The notes: generated by a model not told the origin, from the letters alone. DNA of 64,000 nt from JANQTF01 sp041741415 (GCA_041741415.1 JBGSKC010000059.1:1-64000); one strand, 5' to 3'. Positions 34,974 to 44,034 are shown, counted from the stretch's first letter. A program made the numbers and translations.

Positions 34974-35867
34974 ATGACAATTGCCGAACTGGAAGCCACT
35001 TTGCACCTGCCCAGCCCGCTGGAGCGGATCTCCTGGCCTCCCTTCGATGAGGCCGGGCTCACAGTCTGGATCAAGCGCGATGATCTCATTCACCCGCAGT
35101 TGCCGGGGAACAAATGGCGAAAACTCAGGCATAATCTGCTGGAAATGAACCGCCAGGGAAAACAAACTCTTCTCACCGTGGGAGGAGCTTTTTCCAATCA
35201 CCTGGCTGCAGTGGCCTATGCTGCTCACTGCCTCGGGATCCGGGCTGTCGGGATCGTTCGCGGCGAAGATGCCGACCTGAACAATCCTGTCCTGCGGTTT
35301 GTGAGAGAACATGGCATGGAGCTGAACCGGATTTCCCGCAGCGCCTATTCGGAACGGTCTTTTCCGAGGTTTTCGGAGGAATGGTGTGCCCGCTACCCGG
35401 AAGCATACTGGCTGCCAGAAGGGGGCTCGAATGAATTCGGGGTGACAGCCTGCCGCGACATCCTTGCTGAGGTTGACCTCCGGCCCGATTGGGTGATCTG
35501 CCCGGTGGGCAGCGGAACCACTCTCGCCGGACTGGCCCTCAGCCTTCCCGAAGGAAGCGGATTACTTGGTTTTCCAGCGATCAAAGGCGGGCACCGCCTG
35601 ATGGAACAGATTAGCATGATCGCCGGAGGCGCATGGCCGGGACCGGAAAAAGTGCGGCTTGTGCACGGCTACGATTTTGGGGGATTTGGCCGGATTCCTG
35701 GCGAACTCACTGCCTGGATGGCCGGTTTTACCCTTCACACCGGGGTTCCGCTCGACCCGGTGTACACGGCCAAAATGATGTTTGGCCTCAGCGCCGAGGC
35801 CCGTGCCGGAACCTTTCCGGAAGGAAGCGTTCTGCTCGTTCTTCACACAGGAGGCTTCCGGGAGTAG
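34974..35867 (+). CDS. PLP enzyme, D-cysteine desulfhydrase / ACC deaminase family
   Basis: A 297-residue fold-type II PLP enzyme. WIKRDDLIHPQLPGNKWRKL has the PLP lysine in GNKWRK; TVGGAFSNHLAAVAYAA binds the substrate carboxylate; PVGSGTTLAGL forms the phosphate-binding loop; and LHTGG lies near the end. This is the 1-aminocyclopropane-1-carboxylate deaminase/D-cysteine desulfhydrase group, and members in Bacteroidota are more likely D-amino-acid lyases than true ACC deaminases. It is 65 bp after the DUF1080 gene on the same strand. Confidence 0.9.
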   Translation: MTIAELEATLHLPSPLERISWPPFDEAGLTVWIKRDDLIHPQLPGNKWRKLRHNLLEMNRQGKQTLLTVGGAFSNHLAAVAYAAHCLGIRAVGIVRGEDADLNNPVLRFVREHGMELNRISRSAYSERSFPRFSEEWCARYPEAYWLPEGGSNEFGVTACRDILAEVDLRPDWVICPVGSGTTLAGLALSLPEGSGLLGFPAIKGGHRLMEQISMIAGGAWPGPEKVRLVHGYDFGGFGRIPGELTAWMAGFTLHTGVPLDPVYTAKMMFGLSAEARAGTFPEGSVLLVLHTGGFRE

Positions 35868-35897
35868 CCGTTCCGGAATGAAACAAATAAGGGCGGA

Positions 35898-36314
35898 TCA
35901 GGCATCATCCCTGGGGCGCTCACAAAACTCGGTCAGCACGCCGTAGGTGGATTTTGGATGCAGAAAGGCAATATTCAGCCCTTCGGCACCTGGCCGTGGC
36001 TGTGTGTCTATAAGCCGAACGCCCTTTCCGGCTGCTTCGTCGAGCGCCTGCTGAATGCCATTCACTGCAAAAGCGAGGTGATGAATCCCTTCCCCGCGCT
36101 GCCCGATGAAGCGGCCAATGGGTCCTTCGGGGCTTGTAGATTCCAGGAGCTCGATTTTCGTTTGCCCAACCTGGAAAAAGGCTGTCTTCACGTGCTGGTC
36201 AGCAACTGTTTCGACGCGATAGCAGGAAAGGCCCAGCACCTGTTCATAGTAAGCGATGGCTGCATCGAGGTCTCTGACTGCGATACCGATGTGTTCAATG
36301 TGGCTAATGTCCAT
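35898..36314 (-). CDS. mce: Methylmalonyl-CoA epimerase
   Basis: A 138-residue VOC-fold protein. It has HIEHIGIAVRDLDAAIAYYEQVLGL, EVTVADQHVKTAFF-like metal-site sequence (VETVADQHVKTAFFQVG), IELLESTSPEGPIGRFI, GEGIHHLAFAV and the closing FLHPKSTYGVLTEF, all characteristic of methylmalonyl-CoA epimerase. It interconverts (R)- and (S)-methylmalonyl-CoA in propionyl-CoA metabolism. The ATG at 36314 gives the canonical N-terminus rather than the one 8 codons upstream. The mutase genes are not in the window. Confidence 0.92.
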   Translation of the reverse strand: MDISHIEHIGIAVRDLDAAIAYYEQVLGLSCYRVETVADQHVKTAFFQVGQTKIELLESTSPEGPIGRFIGQRGEGIHHLAFAVNGIQQALDEAAGKGVRLIDTQPRPGAEGLNIAFLHPKSTYGVLTEFCERPRDDA

Positions 36315-36398
36315 AGTGGCGGAGCTTGTGGGCAGCAAGCTGCGGGGTTTCCCGGAGAATTCGGATGATTTCTGGCAGAGATAAGGGGAGATGCTTGT

Positions 36399-37463
36399 TT
36401 AAAGCTCCACAGTCTTCCCGGTGCGGAACGATTCATCAGCGGCCAGCACGATGCGCAGGCTGTTGACGGCGTCTTCCATGTGGGCGGTGAGATCGAGGTC
36501 TTCGCGGATTGCCCTGAGCAGATACTCCTGCTCCCGGAGGCAGAGGCCGTCGTGGTCGGGCTCGTCGGAGGTATCAATCAGTTCGTCGGGGCGGGCAAAA
36601 GTGCCGTCGGCCTTGCTCTCGCTGTGGTGCAGGAGCATGCCGCCGGTTTTGGTGTGGCCGTCCACATTGTCCGAATCAGCCATTTTTTCCACGATGCTCA
36701 CACAGCCTTTCGGCCCGATCACATCTTTCACAAAATAAGCTGTTTCACTCATCATCGGCCCCCAGCCTGCCTCATACCAGCCCACAGAGCCGTCGGCAAA
36801 AGTTACCTGCAGGCAGCCGTAGTTGTACATTTCCGGCGCGATTTCATCGGTAAGCCTAGCCCCTACCGCGCTCACCCTCACCGGCCAGGATCCCGTGATC
36901 TGGCACATGACATCTACATAATGAACCCCGCAGTCCACAATGGGCGACATTGTTTTCATCAGCTCCTTGTGGGTTTCCCAGGTGTGGCCGCTGCTCTGCT
37001 GGTTCAGGTTCATGCGCATCACCAGGGGCTTGCCCAGGGTCTGTGCTTTGCCGATGAAGGTCTTCCAGGCCGGGTGCACCCGCAGGATGTAGCCGATCAC
37101 GAGCTTTTTGCCATGTTGTTTGGCGGCATCCACGATCCGGCGCGACTCCTCTACGGTGTTGGCCAGCGGTTTTTCGACAAATACATGCGCCCCTGCTTCC
37201 AGCGCGGCCAGGGCATATTCGGCGTGGGTTTCGGGGTAAGTATTGATCGACACCACGTCGGGGCGGGTCTCGGCGAGAGCCTGGAAATAGTCACCAAATG
37301 TAGGATAGCCGCCCAGGGCTGCGGAAAGGCGCTCACGGCTGGCAGCACCGCGGCTCACCAGGCCCACAATCTGAAAATCGCCGAGCTGGTGATAGGCTTT
37401 TGCATGAGAAGCGCCCATGTTGCCACAGCCAACGACAAGCACGCGAAGCGGGGAAGAGGTCAT
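36399..37463 (-). CDS. Gfo/Idh/MocA-family oxidoreductase
   Basis: A 354-residue NAD(P)-dependent oxidoreductase. The Rossmann motif is VLVVGCGNMGASHAKAY, the family motif is HVFVEKPLANTVEES with the catalytic-site Lys, and IVDCGVHYVDVMCQITG gives the downstream Asp-x-x-x-His pair. The C-terminal beta sheet domain is complete. Such enzymes oxidise sugars, inositols or related compounds; the substrate cannot be told. It lies 84 bp upstream of mce on the same strand. Confidence 0.9.
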   Translation of the reverse strand: MTSSPLRVLVVGCGNMGASHAKAYHQLGDFQIVGLVSRGAASRERLSAALGGYPTFGDYFQALAETRPDVVSINTYPETHAEYALAALEAGAHVFVEKPLANTVEESRRIVDAAKQHGKKLVIGYILRVHPAWKTFIGKAQTLGKPLVMRMNLNQQSSGHTWETHKELMKTMSPIVDCGVHYVDVMCQITGSWPVRVSAVGARLTDEIAPEMYNYGCLQVTFADGSVGWYEAGWGPMMSETAYFVKDVIGPKGCVSIVEKMADSDNVDGHTKTGGMLLHHSESKADGTFARPDELIDTSDEPDHDGLCLREQEYLLRAIREDLDLTAHMEDAVNSLRIVLAADESFRTGKTVEL

Positions 37464-37549
37464 GAGAGGAGAATTGTTGTGGGAGAAAGGTAAACAAAAA
37501 TGGCCAGGGAAGAATCCTTGGCCATCTTGCTGGTGATTGGAGGCCTGGC

Positions 37550-39121
37550 CTAGAAATCAAATTTGATCCCCTGAGCCAAAGGCAGGTCATTGCTCCAGTT
37601 GATGGTGTTGGTTTGGCGGCGCATGTAGGCTTTCCAGGCGTCGGAGCCGGACTCGCGGCCCCCGCCGGTTTCCTTTTCACCGCCAAAGGCTCCTCCGATC
37701 TCTGCCCCCGAGGTGCCGATGTTCACGTTCGCGATGCCGCAATCGGAGCCCAGGTTGCTGAGGAAGGTTTCCGCCTCTTTCATGTTTTCGGTAAAAATGG
37801 CCGACGACAAGCCCTGCGGCACCCCGTTGTGCATGGCTATGGCTTCATCAAGGCCATTGTACTTCATCAGGTAGAGAATCGGCGCGAAGGTTTCCGTCTG
37901 AACAGAGTGGAAATGATTTTCTGCCTCCACAAGGGCAGGCACCACGAAGGTTCCGGTTTCAAAGCCCTCTCCTTCCAGCACTTCGCCGCCAAACAGCACC
38001 TTCCCGCCTTCCTGCTGCACCCGGGCGAGGGTGGCCTGCATCATTTCCACCGCGGCAGTGTCCACCAGCGGCCCGATGAGGGTGGCCGGGTTCATCGGGT
38101 GGCCGATGCGGCTGCGCAGGGAGCCATAAGCTGCCACGAGTTTTTCCACTACCTGGTCATAGATCGCAGCGTCGATGATGAGGCGGCGGGTGGAGGTGCA
38201 ACGCTGACCGCAGGTGCCCACCGAACCAAACACAATGGCGGGGATCACGAGCTTCATGTCGGCGTGGCGCGACACCACGATGGCGTTGTTGCCACCCAGC
38301 TCAAGAATTGACTTGCCCAGGCGGTGGGCCACGGCCTCTGACACGGCTTTGCCCATGCGGGTGGAGCCTGTTGCCGAAATGAGCGGAAGGCGATGGTCGC
38401 TGGCCATCCGCTCGCCGATAGCGCGGTCGCCCACCACCATGCCGAAGACTCCGGCGGGAAGGTCGTTGGCTTCCATCACCTCCTGCACGATGTTGAGACA
38501 GGCAACTGCTGTGAGCGGCGTTTTTTCACTGGGCTTCCAGATGGATACGTTGCCGCACACTGCTGCAATCATGGCGTTCCAGGCCCAGACGGCGACCGGG
38601 AAATTGAAGGCCGAAATGATGCCGACGGTGCCGAGCGGGTGCCACTGTTCATACATGCGGTGGTGGCGGCGCTCCGACTGCATGGTGAGGCCATAGAGCT
38701 GGCGCGAGAGCCCCACGGCAAAGTCGCAGATGTCGATCATTTCCTGGACCTCGCCGAGGCCCTCCTGGTAGATTTTGCCCATTTCGAGGGTCACGAGCTT
38801 GCCGAGGGGCTCCTTGTAGCGTCGGAGCGCGTCGCCGATTTGCCGGACGATTTCGCCGCGCCTGGGGGCAGGGAGGTCGCGCCAGAAGAGAAAGGCCTCC
38901 TGCGCTTCTGTGAGGAGGGCTTCATATTGGGCCACTTCTGCAAACTGAACCTGGCCAAGGGTTCGGCCATCTGCGGCAGCGCGCACTGGCATAAAAGGGG
39001 CCTGGCTGGCGGCACCTGCCTGGCGGCCATTGTGGGTGGCAGTTGCCCTGGAGGGAATGCCAAGGCTGGCCAGCAGTTCCTGCACTTGGGAGTCGGAGAG
39101 AGAAGCGGCGGTGGAAATCAT
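37550..39121 (-). CDS. ALDH7-family aldehyde dehydrogenase (aminoadipate-semialdehyde type)
   Basis: A 523-residue aldehyde dehydrogenase. It has GIISAFNFPVAVWAWNAMIA, ELGGNNAIVV with the general-base Glu, and GSVGTCGQRCTSTRRLI with the nucleophilic Cys (in GQRCTS). The double-Cys form GTCGQRCTSTRR is the mark of the ALDH7/antiquitin group, whose members oxidise alpha-aminoadipate semialdehyde/piperideine-6-carboxylate in lysine breakdown (AmaB-like). ANVNIGTSGAEIGGAFGGEKETGGGRESGSDAWK (by its ends) closes the active site. Single gene, 87 bp upstream of the Gfo/Idh gene. Confidence 0.9.
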   Translation of the reverse strand: MISTAASLSDSQVQELLASLGIPSRATATHNGRQAGAASQAPFMPVRAAADGRTLGQVQFAEVAQYEALLTEAQEAFLFWRDLPAPRRGEIVRQIGDALRRYKEPLGKLVTLEMGKIYQEGLGEVQEMIDICDFAVGLSRQLYGLTMQSERRHHRMYEQWHPLGTVGIISAFNFPVAVWAWNAMIAAVCGNVSIWKPSEKTPLTAVACLNIVQEVMEANDLPAGVFGMVVGDRAIGERMASDHRLPLISATGSTRMGKAVSEAVAHRLGKSILELGGNNAIVVSRHADMKLVIPAIVFGSVGTCGQRCTSTRRLIIDAAIYDQVVEKLVAAYGSLRSRIGHPMNPATLIGPLVDTAAVEMMQATLARVQQEGGKVLFGGEVLEGEGFETGTFVVPALVEAENHFHSVQTETFAPILYLMKYNGLDEAIAMHNGVPQGLSSAIFTENMKEAETFLSNLGSDCGIANVNIGTSGAEIGGAFGGEKETGGGRESGSDAWKAYMRRQTNTINWSNDLPLAQGIKFDF

Positions 39122-39413
39122 GGGATGTATTCGATTGAAAATGAATGAGATGAATCAAACTAACAAGCGCCCAGCAAGCCATTAGCCACCATAGCCCGGC
39201 TGAAGGAGCTGGCGATCAACTCGCAATATCGGGAAGGGAAATCAAAAAAGCAGAAGAACCGGCGGAATCTTTCTGGCTGGCTGCGCACACCCGGGGAGGA
39301 GAGGCTGCAACGAGGTGAGGCGGGGAATTAGCGGAAAGAGAGGAGCCAGACAATTTTTACTAAACGTGCAATTATTTTTTTCATTTGCTTATTTTATTTG
39401 CATAATTTGCTTC

Positions 39414-40547
39414 ATGTCTTTGCTTCATCAACCTCATGACAAATTCTTCCGGGAGGCATTTTCGCGGCCCCGGGTGGTGGCGGAATACATCCGGCAGTGT
39501 TTCCCTGCGCCGCTTTGCGACCTGCTTCACACCGAAACCCTGGTGCAGCAGCAGGATACCTACGTTGATGAAGCCCTGCAAAAGCACATTACCGATGTTG
39601 TATATCGTTGCCAATATGGTGAGCATGGAGCAGAACTGGACGTGACCCTGATCTTTGAGCATAAGAGTTACCCCGACAATAAAGTTTTTGCCCAGGTTCT
39701 TCGCTACCTGTGCAATTATATTGACGCACAGCTGAAAGACTGGGCACCGGGGCAGTTCCTCCGGCCGGTACTGGCGATGGTGATTTATCATGGACAGGAA
39801 AGATGGGAGGCGCGCTCCATGCGGGATTTTTTTGGCGAGTTACCACCCGAGCTTGCCCGTTTCCTCCCCTTTTTTGACTTTTTATTTGACGACATCGGGC
39901 GGAAATCAGAGGAGGAATTGCTCCGAACTGACACCATCTGGCTGCGAAGCACCCTGGCTGCATTCAAAGCCGACTCCTTTCAAAACCTCATTATGGCACT
40001 GGAATTTTTAGCCCGCGCCATCGACGACATTGAAAAAACAGACCCGGATCAGCTTCGTTATATCAGAACCATTTTCCTATATTTAGGCAAAGGAAACCTT
40101 CAAAAGAAAGAGATCATGGACGTAATCGAAAAAGTGGGACAACCAACCGGTGAGCGCTTCGTGAGCCTGTGGGAGGCCCTTTTCGGAGAGAAAGAAAAGG
40201 AGGTGGAAGAGCGGGCAATGAAAAAAGGCTTCCAGCATGGAATGGAGCTGGGGTTACAGGAAGGAATCGAGAAAGGAATCGAGCAGGGAATCGAACAGGG
40301 GATTGAGAAAGGAATCGAACAGGGAATCGAGAAAGGGATTGAAAAAGGGATTGAACGGGGGTTTCAAATCGGCAAAATGGAAGAGTCCTTCCACGTGTTC
40401 CGGAACGGCCTCAGAGAAGGCGTCTCCGCAGATTTGCTGATCAGGCTCACCGGCGTTGCTCCGGAGCAAGCCACGCAGTGGAAAGCCCTGCTGGATCAAA
40501 AACCGGAGGTAACCTGGGAGGAAGTTCTTGCTTCAGGTGGTAAATAA
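39414..40547 (+). CDS. Rpn-family recombination-promoting nuclease / transposase-like protein
   Basis: A 377-residue protein of the PD-(D/E)XK Rpn/transposase_31 group (TIGR01784-like). It begins HQPHDKFFREAFSRPRVVAEYI, followed by DVTLIFEHKSYPDNKVFAQVLRYL, in which the Asp, the Glu and Lys of EHKS are the nuclease residues. Residues about 284-315 form eight tandem GIE(K/Q/R) tetrapeptides, and a short helical tail follows. The ATG at 39414 precedes the canonical MSLLHQPHDKFFREAF; the longer frame is rejected. E. coli Rpn proteins cut DNA and stimulate RecA-independent recombination; some act in phage defence. It is monocistronic and followed by a large palindrome. Confidence 0.88.
   Translation: MSLLHQPHDKFFREAFSRPRVVAEYIRQCFPAPLCDLLHTETLVQQQDTYVDEALQKHITDVVYRCQYGEHGAELDVTLIFEHKSYPDNKVFAQVLRYLCNYIDAQLKDWAPGQFLRPVLAMVIYHGQERWEARSMRDFFGELPPELARFLPFFDFLFDDIGRKSEEELLRTDTIWLRSTLAAFKADSFQNLIMALEFLARAIDDIEKTDPDQLRYIRTIFLYLGKGNLQKKEIMDVIEKVGQPTGERFVSLWEALFGEKEKEVEERAMKKGFQHGMELGLQEGIEKGIEQGIEQGIEKGIEQGIEKGIEKGIERGFQIGKMEESFHVFRNGLREGVSADLLIRLTGVAPEQATQWKALLDQKPEVTWEEVLASGGK
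40263..40358 (+). repeat. Eight 12-bp tandem repeats in the Rpn gene (GIEx)8
   Basis: Eight back-to-back copies of GG(A/G)AT(C/T)GA(G/A)(A/C)A(A/G)-type 12-mers encode GIEK/GIEQ/GIER units. Copy number changes would keep the frame, so the tract can expand or shrink. It sits in the linker between the nuclease domain and the tail. Confidence 0.9.
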
Positions 40548-40571
40548 CTGGGTCAGTCTTCGATTGAAAAA

Positions 40572-40625
40572 CAGCGAATACCCTGCGTGAGGGGCTCTCA
40601 ACCCCCGTCGGCAGAATATTCGCTG
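40572..40625. repeat. Long structured palindrome downstream of the Rpn gene
   Basis: CAGCGAATA (40572-40580) pairs with TATTCGCTG (40617-40625), a perfect 9-bp outer stem. Inside, CTGC/GCAG (40583-40586 with 40611-40614) and GGGG/CCCC (40591-40594 with 40602-40605) can form further stems. There is no T-run, so a simple intrinsic terminator is unlikely; a REP/palindromic-unit-like element or RNA structure is possible. Confidence 0.6.
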
Positions 40626-40674
40626 CAGCTTTGAAAGCTTTTACTCAAAAACAGGGAGTCATTCTCCCTTCCCT

Positions 40675-41187
40675 CTATTCTGCAGTGCTTTTGTCAGCGG
40701 GCTTGAGGGCTACGCCGGTAGCTTCAAAGGAGATAGAAACCTCAGGCTCCGTGTATTTAGCAGCAGCTTCATCTTCGCTCATACCACCATCAACGGCGTA
40801 GTGGCGAAGGTCCTCCACCGAGGTTGTGTCGTAATAAGCTTTCCCCTGGATGATCGCAGTTTGGCCCGCACAATCTTTTGGCACGAAGAAACCATAGTCT
40901 TTGAAAGTAACGCGCATTTCCTGGCCATCAGCGAGGGGCATCGTCATCCAGCAGCCCTTCATCTGGCAGGCGGCCAGGACCTGTCCTTCCACCTGAATGT
41001 TGGCCAGCTCCTGGTTTTGGTTCATTTGAGCGGGCAACTGGCTGGAGGCAACGGGGGTCGCAGGGGCAAATGATTCTCCAAAATAGGCCAGCTCTGCTGC
41101 ATTGGCCGACTCAGCTGCCTGATCTGCTTTTTTCTGGCAGGAAAGGGCGAGGCTCACGAGGAACAGGGAAAGGAGGAGAGTTCTCAT
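40675..41187 (-). CDS. DUF4920 lipoprotein
   Basis: A 170-residue lipoprotein (signal LLLSLFLVSLALSC with a short lipobox). Its core VEGQVLAACQMKGCWMTMPLADGQEMRVTFKDYGFFVPKD (by its ends) is the DUF4920 signature, with the conserved Cys pair in CQMKGCWM. Similar domains occur near metal or redox proteins, and the two Cys could bind metal; function is not known. Monocistronic. Confidence 0.85.
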   Translation of the reverse strand: MRTLLLSLFLVSLALSCQKKADQAAESANAAELAYFGESFAPATPVASSQLPAQMNQNQELANIQVEGQVLAACQMKGCWMTMPLADGQEMRVTFKDYGFFVPKDCAGQTAIIQGKAYYDTTSVEDLRHYAVDGGMSEDEAAAKYTEPEVSISFEATGVALKPADKSTAE

Positions 41188-41646
41188 GTCAAAAAAGTAG
41201 AAAAAAAGTGACTGACTGTTTTTCGGCGTTCTTGCCTTTGGGTGTAAAGAAAACGCCCCTAACCTAATGATTTCCGTGGCTGTCGCAAAGATTTTTCTGT
41301 TGGACTCCTACGAAAGCCACAGCTTGAGGCGGCTTTTTCAGGAATCTTTTCCCGTGGCTTCGGACTTGATCCGGGATAAGCGTAGCTTTGCGCCCGATTG
41401 CAGGGTAGTGGCTAGGATGAATAAGCTTTGCTACGACGATCCAACTGTCTTTCTTAATTGAAGGGGGTTGACATTCAAAACGGTGTTTTGCCTGCTTTCC
41501 AGCACTCTGTTTGTTTTTATTCGTTGTCTTCAAGTGTTTTTGTCAGATGAATTTCGGATTGGAAGATAAAGGTTGACCAGCAGATTGCCTTCTGAATCTT
41601 TATCTAATTCCGATTTCCACCTCTACTTAATTGACTCCCTTCAGCC
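41188..41646. other. Intergenic region, possible decayed repeat
   Basis: About 460 bp between divergent DUF4920 and typA genes. Frames on both strands from 41264 to 41533 read like translations of a dispersed intergenic repeat (the minus-strand one contains ATLIPDQVRSHGK), not like a protein. The typA promoter lies in the AT-rich last ~100 bp. No RNA gene was recognised. Confidence 0.45.
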
Positions 41647-43443
41647 ATGTCTCATCAGCTCCGAAATATCGCCATTATCGCCCACGTTGACCACGGCAAA
41701 ACGACCCTGGTTGACAAACTGCTTCATGCAGGGCGCCTTTTCCGCGACAACCAGCAAGTGGACGAACTCGTCATGGACTCCAACGACCTGGAGCGCGAGC
41801 GCGGCATCACGATTTTGTCCAAAAACGCTGCCGCCCGATACGGCGACACCAAAATCAACATCATTGACACCCCTGGCCACGCCGACTTCGGTGGTGAAGT
41901 GGAGCGGGTGCTCAACATGGCCGATGGTGTGTTGCTCCTCGTCGATGCTTTTGAAGGCCCCATGCCACAAACCCGTTTTGTGCTGCAAAAGGCACTGAGC
42001 CTCGGCCTTAAGCCCATCGTGGTGATCAACAAGGTTGACAAACCCAACTGCCGCCCCGATGAAGTACACGACGCTGTGTTTGAGCTGATGTTCGAACTCG
42101 AAGCCAACGAGGACCAGCTCGATTTCCCAACTGTCTACGGCTCAGCAAAACAAGGCTGGATGGGGCCCGATTGGCAAAAACCGACTGGCAGCATCACCTA
42201 TCTCATCGAACAAATCATCGAACATATTCCTGCCCCCGAGGTCAAGGAAGGGGTTCCTCAGTTGCAGGTTACCTCCCTTGATTTTTCTGCCTACGTGGGT
42301 CGGATCGCCATTGGGCGCTTGTTCCAGGGCGAACTGCGGGAAAACCAGCCGATAGCCCTGCTTAAAAGAGATGGTTCCATGGTCAAAACACGCATCAAGG
42401 AATTGATGCTGTTTGAAGGCCTTGGCAAAACCAAGGTATCGGAGGTAAAGGCTGGTGAAATCTGCGCACTGGTTGGCCTTGAAGGCTTCGAAATTGGGGA
42501 TACCATTACCGACATCGACAACCCCGCACCCATGCCGCCCATCAAAATCGATGAGCCGACCATGAGCATGCGGTTTACCATCAACGACTCCCCTTTCTTC
42601 GGCAAAGAAGGAAAATACGTCACCTCCCGCCACATCAAGGAGCGCCTTGAATCTGAATTGGAGCGCAACCTTGCTCTCCGGGTAGAACCCACAGAATCAG
42701 CGGATTCCTTTAATGTCTTTGGCCGTGGCATTCTTCACCTCTCCATCCTCATCGAAACAATGCGCCGCGAAGGCTATGAGCTCCAGGTGGGCCAGCCTCA
42801 GGTGATTGTGAAGGAAATCGACGGCAAAAGGCATGAGCCTGTTGAAGAACTAACCATCGACCTGCCAGAAAACATGGCAGGGCGCGCTATCGACCTTGTG
42901 ACCCAAAAAAAGGGGGAAATGCTTTCGATGGAGCTGCGCGGGGAGCGGGCACATATTCGATTCTATATTCCTTCCAGAGGTATCATTGGCTTGCGCAGCG
43001 ACCTGCTCACAGCTACACAGGGCGAGGCCATCATGGCCCACCGCTTCCTGGAATACCAGCCATGGAGAGGCGATATCCCTCGCAGAAGCCAGGGCTCGCT
43101 TATCGCCCATGAGTCGGGCAACGCCTATGCCTACGCCCTTGACAAATTGCAAGACCGCGGCAGATTCTTCATCGGGCCACAGGAAGATGTGTATGAAGGC
43201 CAGGTAATCGGCGAAAATAACCGCGCTGACGACCTTGTGGTCAACGTTACCAAGTCTAAAAAACTCACCAACATGCGGGCCTCCGGCTCCGACGACAAGG
43301 TGAGGCTGGCTCCGCCTACCCGCTTCTCCCTTGAAGAAGCCCTCGAATACATCCGCGACGATGAGTATGTCGAATTGACTCCTCAATCGATCCGCGTTAG
43401 GAAAATCTTCCTCAAAGAACACGAGCGCAAGAGAAAGGGTTGA
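41647..43443 (+). CDS. typA: Ribosome-associated GTPase BipA/TypA
   Basis: A 598-residue translational GTPase. G1 is AHVDHGKTTLVDKLL, the switch I area carries ERERGITILSKNAA, G3 is DTPGHADFGGEVERV and G4 is NKVDKPN. The EF-G-like domains III and V follow (LRVEPTESADSFNVFGRGILHLSIL, SRGIIGLRSDLLTATQGEAIM), and the C-terminal BipA-specific domain ends ALEYIRDDEYVELTPQSIRVRK. Length matches the family (about 600). It acts on 50S subunit assembly and in stress adaptation. It is followed at 15 bp by a pentapeptide-repeat gene. Confidence 0.96.
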   Translation: MSHQLRNIAIIAHVDHGKTTLVDKLLHAGRLFRDNQQVDELVMDSNDLERERGITILSKNAAARYGDTKINIIDTPGHADFGGEVERVLNMADGVLLLVDAFEGPMPQTRFVLQKALSLGLKPIVVINKVDKPNCRPDEVHDAVFELMFELEANEDQLDFPTVYGSAKQGWMGPDWQKPTGSITYLIEQIIEHIPAPEVKEGVPQLQVTSLDFSAYVGRIAIGRLFQGELRENQPIALLKRDGSMVKTRIKELMLFEGLGKTKVSEVKAGEICALVGLEGFEIGDTITDIDNPAPMPPIKIDEPTMSMRFTINDSPFFGKEGKYVTSRHIKERLESELERNLALRVEPTESADSFNVFGRGILHLSILIETMRREGYELQVGQPQVIVKEIDGKRHEPVEELTIDLPENMAGRAIDLVTQKKGEMLSMELRGERAHIRFYIPSRGIIGLRSDLLTATQGEAIMAHRFLEYQPWRGDIPRRSQGSLIAHESGNAYAYALDKLQDRGRFFIGPQEDVYEGQVIGENNRADDLVVNVTKSKKLTNMRASGSDDKVRLAPPTRFSLEEALEYIRDDEYVELTPQSIRVRKIFLKEHERKRKG

Positions 43444-43458
43444 TCCTTTCATCTGCTA

Positions 43459-44034
43459 ATGGGAAAGCATTACGCCCATAACCACCGATTTGAGCTTATT
43501 AAGCTGCAGGAATCACCGCTCGAACAGGGCGACTATGAGTCCTGCAGCTTTGCGCAATGTGATTTTTCCAATGCCTCTCTCTTTGGGTTCAGGTTCATCG
43601 ATTGTGTGTTCGAAGACTGCAACTTCAGCCTTGCCTCTCTCACAGACACTGCTTTCCGCGAGGTGAAGTTTCTCAGATGCAAAATGGTGGGCATGCAGTT
43701 TGAAAGCTGTCAGACCTTTGGCCTGGCTATGCGCTTTGAATACTGCAAGCTCGACCATGCCTCCTTTACCGGCTTGAAGCTGAAGCAAACCCATTTTTTA
43801 CATTCCAGGCTTCACGAAGCCGACTTTTCCGAAGCCGATCTCAGCGGGTCTGTTTGGGAAGGGAGTGATTTGAGCGGAGCCGTGTTTGACCATACCAACC
43901 TCGAGAAGGCTGATTTCAGAGGGTGTGAGCAGATTCGATTAGATCCCGACAGCAACCGGATAAAGAAAGCCAGGTTTTCATTGTCTGCACTTCCAGGCTT
44001 GCTGGTCAAGTATGACCTTCAGATCGAGGGCTGA
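43459..44034 (+). CDS. Pentapeptide-repeat protein (Qnr/McbG-like)
   Basis: A 191-residue protein with about 27 pentapeptide units of the A(D/N)LxX type, for example CDFSNASLFGFRFIDCVFEDC, ADFSEADLSGSVWEGSDLSG and NLEKADFRGC. The quadrilateral beta helix is interrupted at about residue 100 by KLKQTHFLHS, as in Qnr-type proteins, and the C-terminus KARFSLSALPGLLVKYDLQIEG closes with the dimerisation helix seen in that group. Qnr/McbG proteins protect DNA gyrase by DNA mimicry; a gyrase role here is only suggested. It is translated right after typA. Confidence 0.87.
   Translation: MGKHYAHNHRFELIKLQESPLEQGDYESCSFAQCDFSNASLFGFRFIDCVFEDCNFSLASLTDTAFREVKFLRCKMVGMQFESCQTFGLAMRFEYCKLDHASFTGLKLKQTHFLHSRLHEADFSEADLSGSVWEGSDLSGAVFDHTNLEKADFRGCEQIRLDPDSNRIKKARFSLSALPGLLVKYDLQIEG

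Noticed and set aside
36480..37493. 337-codon plus-strand ORF opposite the Gfo/Idh/MocA gene
   Set aside because: The minus-strand frame has a Rossmann motif and EKPL signature; the plus-strand is His/Ala-rich shadow.
40573..40624. Intrinsic terminator of the Rpn gene
   Set aside because: Stem is strong but no T-run follows on either strand; kept as an unexplained palindrome instead.
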